Below are positions 53,542 through 62,500 of a stretch of DNA of 64,000 nucleotides, piece after piece. The translations under genes and the position numbers were made by a program. The notes under the pieces were generated by a model, which ran no database searches, was not told where the DNA came from, and saw only the letters and a program-made list of their open reading frames with translations. The DNA comes from Candidatus Pantoea gossypiicola. GTDB taxonomy: Bacteria; Pseudomonadota; Gammaproteobacteria; Enterobacterales; Enterobacteriaceae. Position 1 is the first letter of the stretch. Every line of letters starts with the position of its first letter. Location of the stretch: assembly GCF_008632075.1 (NCBI RefSeq), contig NZ_VWVM01000014.1, positions 62,001-126,000 on the forward strand. The letters run 5' to 3'.

Positions 53542-53573
53542 AGCCGGTCATCACGACCGGCTGATTTTATTTA
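53542..53573. terminator. bidirectional terminator between the oxidase operon and rcnB-like gene
   Basis: AGCCGGTC-ATCAC-GACCGGCT is followed by GATTTTATTT on the right and preceded by seven A residues on the left, which give a T-run for the leftward gene. Confidence 0.92.
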
Positions 53574-53582
53574 GCCACGGCA

Positions 53583-54077
53583 TTAGCCGCGGAAGAAGAT
53601 ATCTCCCGATTTACCCATGACGATTTTACCGGTGTCATTGGTAATCAGAATATAGTTAGCGTTGATATACGCCCAGTGGGTATTTTCCTGCGGGGCAGGC
53701 AGATTGCGCTTTTGCCACTCAGTGATGGTGAAGGTTTTATCGGTGTACTTCTCTGGCACGATGTCACCGATTTTGTACTGTTTATAGTCGATGATGATGG
53801 TGCTGAGCTCGTAATCAGGGCGCGCACCATTGACCGTTGACGGCGTGTTTGGTGTGGTCGGCGTAATACCATCATTAGACTGTGAACTGGTCGGTGCCTG
53901 GTTTTGCGCCGCACCGGCATCCGGCGTAGCGTTCTGAGCATCAGGATTAGCGGGCTGGATCTGCGGCGGTGGCGGAACGGTATCCGTTGCTTCGCCAGCA
54001 GCCTGTACAGCGGGGATCAGGCTCAGCGAGCCAACCAGTAATCCCATTGATAAAAGTACACGTTGAGTCCTGCGCAT
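53583..54077 (-). CDS. RcnB-family periplasmic protein
   Basis: A 164-residue exported protein with signal peptide MRRTQRVLLSMGLLVGSLSL...AVQA-AG, a long Pro/Ala/Thr/Asn/Gln-rich low-complexity linker (about residues 30-85) and a C-terminal RcnB-like domain (about 88-164) with YKQYKIGDIVPEKY, ITEWQKRNLPAPQENTHWAYIN and KIVMGKSGDIFFRG. RcnB in E. coli is needed for nickel/cobalt homeostasis; many paralogues have no proven metal role. I chose ATG 54077 (GGAA eight bases upstream) as the signal peptide starts there. Confidence 0.82.
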   Translation of the reverse strand: MRRTQRVLLSMGLLVGSLSLIPAVQAAGEATDTVPPPPQIQPANPDAQNATPDAGAAQNQAPTSSQSNDGITPTTPNTPSTVNGARPDYELSTIIIDYKQYKIGDIVPEKYTDKTFTITEWQKRNLPAPQENTHWAYINANYILITNDTGKIVMGKSGDIFFRG

Positions 54078-54109
54078 AATGATTTCCACGTTGAATTTTG
54101 ACAGTCAGG

Positions 54110-54504
54110 CTAAAGTTTATCGTACTTCAGTTCCGTTGTGCTGATGCTATGTGCTGGAAAAACAGCGCTGTTCACTTTACTGCACACAGGCCAGGTAACG
54201 GACCAGACCACTTTATCCTGAGTTGCCAGATCGACCAACAACGCAATGCCTGAATTGTTGCTCCGGTTAAAGCCGCTCTGCAGCACCAAAATCGCATTGC
54301 CGTTTCATTTGTCATAGCCGATAAAACTGGTGTAGCCACCGATATAGCCCTCCAGCGCGGAGATCTGCGAGAGGGTGACACCACTCGCCAGCAGGCAGAT
54401 TAAATCCCATTGTTAATCTGCTCATCCACTGGCCGATAGCGGCGATCCGTGTGAAACAGCCAGCCAAAGCTATGCTGCAGGAAACGCTGTTTTCCTTCTG
54501 TCAG
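54110..54504 (-). pseudogene. decayed serine hydrolase (beta-lactamase-like) fragment
   Basis: Reading leftward, one frame gives LTEGKQRFLQHSFGWLFHTD from 54504, and after a frame change the reading GVTLSQISALEGYIGGYTSF continues, then stops at TGA (54305-54307) and resumes as NGNAILVLQSGFNRSNNSG until a TAG at 54110-54112. The GYTSFIGYDK and AILVLQSG segments look like the C-terminal strands of class C beta-lactamase-like serine hydrolases. The catalytic SxxK part is missing. At least one frameshift and two stops show it is dead. The family assignment rests on short segments. Confidence 0.55.
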
Positions 54505-54725
54505 TCATTTATTTAATGCGCAGCAGAGCGGCGTCAGCGGCAAAACGCACCTTAAATACGACGTGCCTGCAGTTGCATAACGGGTGACAGAGAGGCTAAA
54601 CGCGGTTTTGCTGCCAGGAAATGCCCGAACAGGGTTAGCTGTGCTGCAGCCCACAAGGGTGTACACTGCTGCGGTTTTGAGGCTTAACGCCGCGCTAAAA
54701 TTTGATATGCCCGGGAGGCAACCGC

Positions 54726-55394
54726 ATGAAAGAAGGCCCACTGTCCGAAAAAGAGCTGCAATGGCTGGAAGATATGCTGGAAAAATATGGCAGCGAAGCG
54801 TCAATTATTGATGTCTCCGAACTGGATGGTCTGCTGACTGCCGTTCTCTCCGGTCCCGTGACCGTCGAACCCAGCCAATGGCTGGTGGCGCTGTGGGGTG
54901 GCGAGAAGCAGATTCCAAAATGGAGCAACGAGCGTGAAATGACGCGCTTTATGTCGCTGTGCTTCCAGCATATGAATGATGTGGCTGACCGCTTATCTGA
55001 ATTCCCGGAGCAGTTCGAACCGCTGTTTGGCATCCGCGAGATGGAAGGCCTGGAGTTTACCGTGGTGGAAGAGTGGTGCTTCGGCTATATGCGCGGTGTC
55101 GCGCTGACCGACTGGTCTGCTCTGCCAGCGGATCTGCAGCCTGCGCTGGACGCTATCGCCCTGCATGGTGTGGAAGAGAACCTCGAAAAGATTGACGCTA
55201 TGACGCCGGAGGAGATGGAAGCCAGCATTGAGGCGATCCGCCCTGCTGCGCTGGCGCTGCATGACCACTGGATCTCCCAGCCGGAAGCGATTCCCGTGCC
55301 ACAGAAACCTGTTTCAGCTGAGAAACTGCCCGGCCGTAACGATCCCTGTCCTTGCGGCAGCGGCAAAAAGTATAAGCAGTGCTGTCTGCATTAA
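54726..55394 (+). CDS. YecA/UPF0149 family protein with C-terminal SEC-C zinc motif
   Basis: The 222-residue protein has an N-terminal YgfB/YecA helical domain ([50 protein letters not shown]-like [11 protein letters not shown]) and ends in a SEC-C zinc-binding motif [22 protein letters not shown] motifs bind ribosomes or SecB in SecA-related proteins; the role in YecA is not established. The ATG at 54726 follows GGGAGG. Confidence 0.9.
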   Translation: MKEGPLSEKELQWLEDMLEKYGSEASIIDVSELDGLLTAVLSGPVTVEPSQWLVALWGGEKQIPKWSNEREMTRFMSLCFQHMNDVADRLSEFPEQFEPLFGIREMEGLEFTVVEEWCFGYMRGVALTDWSALPADLQPALDAIALHGVEENLEKIDAMTPEEMEASIEAIRPAALALHDHWISQPEAIPVPQKPVSAEKLPGRNDPCPCGSGKKYKQCCLH

Positions 55395-55413
55395 TTGACT
55401 GATTAGCCCAATC

Positions 55414-55444
55414 ATCTGCCGGGTGTTACCACCGCCCGGCAGAT
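55414..55444 (+). terminator. hairpin terminator after the yecA-like gene
   Basis: ATCTGCCGGG and CCCGGCAGAT form a perfect 10-bp stem with an 11-base loop 20 bp after the stop. The following bases are not T-rich, so strength is moderate. Confidence 0.65.
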
Positions 55445-56561
55445 CTCGCCAGATTATCTATCCGTTACCTTCTACGATCAGGCAGTGCATTCCCTGAACA
55501 ATAACATGCTTATCGCTGAGGTAAGCACGATTTTACCCTCCTGTGATAAGCATCCTTCCCGTTCAGGAATAAAAGTTAATATTTTTTTACTCTACGTAGT
55601 TGGAAAACATTATGTTTAAAAATTCACCTTGAGTTCACGTCAGATATAGCCTGCCCGGGTTTAACGCTCCCTATAAACCTTGATAGATATACATCTGTAT
55701 TTTAACAATAGTTATAAATTTGCAATCTAACGACATTATCAATCAGCTGATATTGAAAAGTGCATTTAATGCTAAAAATGAAACAATGTTATTTATTGCC
55801 ATGTGATAACGCACGATTATTTTTTGTTAAAATAACATTAATTCTAATCGTATTTTCTACGCTTAAACTTATAAAAAAACAGTCAATCAGGCCGCAAAAA
55901 AAACACATAACCCACTGATGTTATTAGTAATAAATAAAAAAACAAACAAACGAAAATCATTTCTGCGTTGATAGCAGCTTATTAAATACATTTACACAAG
56001 ATTGACAAAAAACCCCTGCACGTAATGTCTGATCAGTTGTTTTTCCAGAGTTTAAAATCGCACAAAATCCATAAAAACTAATTTTATTCTGTCTGATAGG
56101 CTCATTTTAGGTTTCTTCTCTACAGCGTGTGGATAAGAGTGTGTAAATTCCCTTTCAGGATTTTATTTGTAAGAATGCAGATTAAAGTTAACCAACTCAC
56201 TAAATCATCCCTCTCTCTATAAGATAGAAGTGATGGAAGTGATAAACACTTATCTATCCACCCGGACAAGTGTTTAGCCATGAACAGGATAAAACCTTGC
56301 CATGGAAATAGATAACCAACCCTATAGCAGGGCTCAGAAAAAACCGGTCAGCATTATTAAATAGAGTGTCAAATCACACTGATTATTAAGCGTTAAGATA
56401 AAAAATATATCTTACCCATTTTTATCACACCGCGTTATCGGGCCATAACTCACTGCCATCTGGAGGTTAATTCACTATTTTTAAATTTTTTTATCAACAT
56501 AACACAGCAGCATCTGGCTACTTTTTCATCGCCAGGTTTATTTCAACGCTATTGGTGAAAT
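55445..56561 (+). promoter_or_regulatory. 1.1-kb AT-rich region upstream of the giant adhesin gene
   Basis: This stretch has no gene I can support on either strand and is strikingly AT-rich, with A- and T-tracts (for example near 55860-55960). It must contain the adhesin promoter and probably binding sites for nucleoid proteins such as H-NS or IHF. A TTGACA hexamer lies at 56002 but the best -10 (TAATGT at 56023) is only 15 bp away, so I do not commit to it. The adhesin start has only a weak GGTGA site. Confidence 0.6.
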
Positions 56562-59500
56562 ATGAAAATACAATTAATTATTAAAGACACTCAGGGCAAT
56601 GTTATTGCTCAACATGCTTTACAACCTGGAAAGTCGCTGGCATTGGAGTCTATGCCACAGGCTGCGTCCTATGAAGTTCACAGTGTTGATGGGCAGCCTC
56701 CCCAGAAGATCATTGCGTCAAAAGCGAATGGCCAGATGAAATTCAAGCTGGTGGATGATGTCACGGGTGAACAGTATGACATTGTCCTGCAAAACGTCAG
56801 TGCAGAAGAAATGCCGGTCATGACAGCCTCTGGTTCGGACGGTGTAATCTACGCTTATGACTATGATGCGGCTAATAGCGTATATGAACTTGTTTCGACC
56901 TCGTCGGATCCCCTTATCGCGGACAATGTCTATGTAGCGGGAGGGGTTTTAGGTGGTCTGGCTGCATTGATTGGTGTGGCTGCTGCATCAAACTCTGGTG
57001 GCAGTGGGGGTTCAGGAAATAACAACTCTGTAGCCGCGAATGAAGACAACTCTGCAGCAACCAGTGGAGACAATAGTGCTGCCAGCGTTATTCCTGCCAC
57101 AACGCCATCTCTCGTCGACGACGCCGGTAACCCGGTGGCGGACGGATCGGCTACCAGCGACAGCACGCCCACCATCGGCGGCGGCGGCATGCAGCCCGGC
57201 TCCACCGTAACCGTTTCCGACGGCGAAACCGATCTCGGCACCGCCACCGTGGACGCGGACGGCAACTGGACCTTCACGCCTGACACCCCGCTGGCCGACG
57301 GCGAACACGCGCTGGTCGTTGACGGCACCGACGCGAACGGCAACGCCAGCAGCAGCACCGTCGACGTCATCATCGACACCAGCGAAACCGTGCCCGGCCT
57401 GACCGACGACGCCGGTAACCCGGTCGCCGACGGCAGCAGCACCAGCGACAGCACCCCGACTATCGGCGGCGGCGGCATGAAGCCGGGCTCCACCGTAACC
57501 GTCTCCGACGGCGAAACCGACCTCGGCACCGCCACCGTCGACGCGGACGGCAACTGGACCTTCACGCCTGACACCCCGCTGGCCGACGGCGAACACGCGC
57601 TGGTCGTTGACGGCACCGACGCAAACGGCAACGCGGTCAGCGACACCGTGAATATCACCGTCGACACCAGCGCCACAGCGCCGGGCCTGACCGACGACGC
57701 CGGTAACCCGGTCGCCGACGGCAGCACCACCAGCGACAGCACCCCGACTATCGGCGGCGGCGGCATGCAGCCCGGCTCCACCGTAACCGTCTCTGATGGC
57801 GAAACCGACCTCGGCACCGCCACCGTGGACGCCGACGGCGACTGGACCTTCACGCCTGACACCCCGCTGGCCGACGGCGAGCACGCCCTGGTCGTTGACG
57901 GCACCGACGCAAACGGCAACGCGGTCAGCGACACCGTGAACGTCACCGTCGACACCAGCGCCACAGCGCCGGGCCTGACCGACGACGCCGGTAACCCGGT
58001 CGCCGACGGCGCGACCACCAGCGACAGCACCCCGACTATCGGCGGCGGCGGCATGCAGCCCGGCTCCACCGTGGTGATCTCCGACGGTGAGACCGACCTC
58101 GGCACCGCCACCGTGGACGCGGACGGCAACTGGACCTTCACGCCTGGCACCCCGCTGGCCGACGGCGAACACGCGCTCGTGATTGACGGCACCGACGCGA
58201 ACGGCAACGCCAGCAGCAGCACCGTCGACGTCATCATCGACACCAGCGAAACCGTGCCGGGCCTGACCGACGACGCCGGTAACCCGGTCGCCGACGGCGC
58301 GACCACCAGCGACAGCACCCCGACGATCGGCGGCGGCGGCATGCAGCCCGGCTCCACCGTGGTGATCTCAGACGGCGAGACCGATCTCGGCACCGCCACC
58401 GTGGACGCCGACGGCAACTGGACCTTCACGCCGGATGCACCGCTGGCCGACGGCGAACACGCCCTGGTCGTTGACGGCACCGACGCGAACGGCAACGCGG
58501 TGAACGACACCGTGAACGTGACCGTTGACACCAGCGAAACCGTGCCGGGCCTGACCGACGACGCCGGTAACCCGGTCGCCGACGGAACCAGCACCAGCGA
58601 CAGCACCCCGACTATCGGCGGCGGCGGCATGCAGCCCGGCTCCACCGTGGTGATCTCAGACGGTGAGACCGACCTCGGCACCGCCACCGTGGACGCGGAC
58701 GGTAACTGGACCTTCACGCCTGACACCCCGCTGGCCGACGGCGAACACGCGCTCGTGATCGACGGCACCGATGCGAACGGTAATGCCATGAGCGATACCG
58801 TGAACGTGACCGTTGACACCAGCGCCACAGCGCCGGGCCTGACCGACGACGCCGGTAACCCGGTCGCCGACGGCAGCACCAGCGACAGCACCCCGACCCT
58901 CAGCGGCGGCGGCATGGAACCGGGCTCCACCGTAACCGTCTCCGACGGCGAGACCGACCTCGGCACCGCCACCGTCGATGCGGACGGCAACTGGACCTTC
59001 ACGCCTGACACCCCGCTGGCCGACGGCGAACACGCCCTGGTCGTTGACGGCACCGACGCGAACGGCAACGCGGTCAGCGACACCGTGAACGTGACCGTCG
59101 ACACCAGCGCCACCGTGCCGGGCCTGACCGACGACGCCGGTAACCCGGTGGCCGACGGCAGCACCACCAGCGACAGCACCCCGACTATCGGCGGCGGCGG
59201 CATGCAGCCCGGCTCCACCGTGGTGATCTCCGACGGCGAGACCGATCTCGGCACCGCCACCGTGGACGCGGACGGCAACTGGACCTTCACGCCTGACTCT
59301 CCGCTGGCCGACGGCGAGCACGCGCTGGTCATTGACGGCACCGACGCGAACGGCAACGCGGTGAACGACACCGTGAACGTGACCGTTGACACCAGCGCCA
59401 CAGCGCCGGGCCTGACCGACGACGCCGGTAACCCGGTTGCCGACGGCGCGACCACCAGCGACAGCACCCCGACTATCGGCGGCGGCGGCATGCAGCCCGG

Positions 59501-62500
59501 CTCCACCGTAACCGTCTCCGACGGCGACACCGATCTCGGCACCGCCACCGTGGACGCGGACGGCAACTGGACCTTCACGCCGGATGCACCGCTGGCCGAC
59601 GGCGAACATGCCCTGGTCGTTGACGGCACCGACGCGAACGGCAATGCGGTCAGCGACACCGTGAACGTGACCGTTGACACCAGCGAAACCGTGCCGGGCC
59701 TGACCGACGACGCCGGTAACCCGGTCGCCGACGGCGCGACCACCAGCGACAGCACCCCGACGATCGGCGGCGGCGGCATGCAGCCCGGCTCCACCGTAAC
59801 CGTCTCCGACGGTGAGACCGACCTCGGCACCGCCACCGTGGACGCGGACGGTAACTGGACCTTCACGCCTGACACCCCGCTGGCCGACGGCGAGCACGCC
59901 CTGGTCGTTGACGGCACCGACGCGAACGGCAACGCCAGCAGCAGCACCGTCGACGTCATCATCGACACCAGCGAAACCGTGCCGGGCCTGACCGACGACG
60001 CCGGTAACCCGGTGGCGGACGGCGCAAGCACCAGCGACAGCACCCCGACGATCGGCGGCGGCGGCATGCAGCCCGGCTCCACCGTAACCGTCTCCGACGG
60101 TGAGACCGACCTCGGCACCGCCACCGTGGACGCGGACGGCAACTGGACCTTCACGCCTGACACCCCGCTGGCCGACGGCGAGCACGCCCTGGTCATTGAC
60201 GGCACCGACGCGAACGGCAACGCGGTGAACGACACCGTGAACGTGACCGTTGACACCAGCGAAACCGTACCCGGCCTGACCGACGACGCCGGTAACCCGG
60301 TCGCCGACGGCGCGACCACCAGTGACAGCACCCCGACTATCGGCGGCGGCGGCATGCAGCCCGGCTCCACCGTGACAATCTCCGACGGCGAGACCGACCT
60401 CGGCACCGCCACCGTCGACGCGGACGGCAACTGGACCTTCACGCCGGATGCAACTCTCGCCGACGCCGAACACGCGCTCGTGATCGACGGCACCGACGCG
60501 AACGGCAACGCGGTGAACGACACCGTGAACGTGACCGTTGACACCAGCGCCACCGTGCCGGGCCTGACCGACGACGCCGGTAATCCGATCGCCGACGGCA
60601 GCACCACCAGTGACAGCACCCCGACCCTCAGCGGTGGCGGCATGCAGCCGGGCTCTACTGTGGTCATCACCGACGGCAACACTCCGATCGGCGAAGCTAT
60701 CGTGGACGCGGATGGCAACTGGACGTTTACGCCAGATACCGGGCTGGACGATGGCGAACATACGCTTATCACTGGTGGTATTGATGCCAGCGGCAACAAC
60801 GTCAGCAATTCTGTAGACGTCATCATCGACACCAGCGCCACAGCGCCGGGCATGACTGACGACGCCGGTAACCCGGTCGCCGACGGCAGCACCACCAGCG
60901 ACAGCACCCCGACCCTCAGCGGCGGCGGCATGGAGCCGGGTTCTACCGTGACAATCTCCGACGGCGAGACCGATCTCGGCACCGCCACCGTCGACGCGGA
61001 CGGCAACTGGACCTTCACGCCTGACACCCCGCTGGCCGACGGCGAACACGCGCTGGTCATTGACGGTACCAATGCCAGCGGCAACGCGGTCAGCGACACC
61101 GTGAATATCACCGTCGACACCAGCGCCACAGCGCCGGGGCTGACCGACGACGCCGGTAATCCGGTGGCTGACGGCGCAAGCACCAGCGACAGTACCCCGA
61201 CCCTCAGCGGCGGCGGCATGCAGCCGGGCTCCACCGTGGTGATCTCAGACGGTGAGACCGACCTCGGCACCGCCACCGTGGACGCCGACGGCAACTGGAC
61301 CTTCACGCCGGATGCACCACTGGCCGACGGTGAACACGCCCTTGTGATCGACGGCACCGACGCGAACGGCAACGCAGTGAACGACACCGTGAACGTCACC
61401 GTTGACACCAGCGCCACCGTGCCGGGCCTGACCGACGACGCCGGTAACCCGGTCGCCGACGGCAGCACCACCAGCGACAGCACCCCGACCCTCAGCGGCG
61501 GCGGCATGCAGCCGGGATCCACAGTGACCGTCTCCGACGGCGACGCCGAACTCGGCACCGCCACCGTGGACGCCGACGGCAACTGGACCTTCACGCCGGA
61601 TGCAGCTCTCGCCGACGGCGATCACGCGCTCGTGATCGACGGCACCGACGCGAACGGTAACGCCATGAGCGATACCGTGAACGTGACCGTCGACACCAGC
61701 GCCACAGCGCCGGGGCTGACCGACGACGCCGGCAATCCGATCGCCGACGGCAGCACCACCAGCGACAGCACCCCGACTCTCAGCGGTGGCGGCATGCAGC
61801 CGGGCTCTACCGTGACCGTCTCCGACGGCGACACCGAACTCGGCACCGCCACCGTCGACGCCGACGGTAACTGGACATTTACACCGGATACCGCGCTGGC
61901 CGATGGCGAGCACGCCCTGGTTGTCGACGGTACAGACGCCAGCGGTAACCATGTCAATGACACCATTAATGTCGTGGTGCAAACCGCGCCGTCTATGGAA
62001 ATCGTTGATGATAACGGCACCGCTATTCTGGATGGCGACACCATCAGTGACAGTACTCCAACGTTCAACGGTAAAAACTTTGAACCAGGAACCACTATTG
62101 TCATCGCTGACGGCGATACCACGCTGACCACTGTGACTGTAGGTGCGGATGGCAGTTGGACCTTCACGCCAACCGCTGGATTGGCTGACGGTGCGCATGC
62201 CATCGAGGTCACCGTTACTGATCCCCAGGGCGTCAGTGCCAGCGGAGTCTTCAACGTCACTGTCGATACCACACCGCCTGAAGGAGTTGATATCTCTACA
62301 GTCACAATGGTCGATAACGACGGTGCCACTATCACCGCAGCCGGTATCACAGCAGATAATACGCCAACCTTCAGTGGCACAGCGCTGGAGCCGGGAGCGA
62401 CCGTGATTATTCGCGATGGTGAAACCGTATTGGGGGAAACCACGGTAAGCGAAGATGGCAGCTGGTCCTTTACGCCTTCAACCTCGCTTGACGATGGTGA

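Noticed and set aside
56002..56028. Sigma-70 promoter TTGACA ... TAATGT before the adhesin
   Set aside because: The spacer is only 15 bp and it lies over 500 bp from the start codon; too weak to list as a feature.
56930..61594. A 1,554-codon open frame on the minus strand, and others of 797 and 386 codons, inside the adhesin repeats
   Set aside because: They are shadows: an open antisense frame in one repeat stays open in all. The plus-strand frame has the adhesin domains, start and continuity to the window edge.
57121..62013. Regular 288-bp repeats that could be taken for a CRISPR or satellite array
   Set aside because: They are in-frame protein repeats with a 96-residue period and no spacers of CRISPR size.
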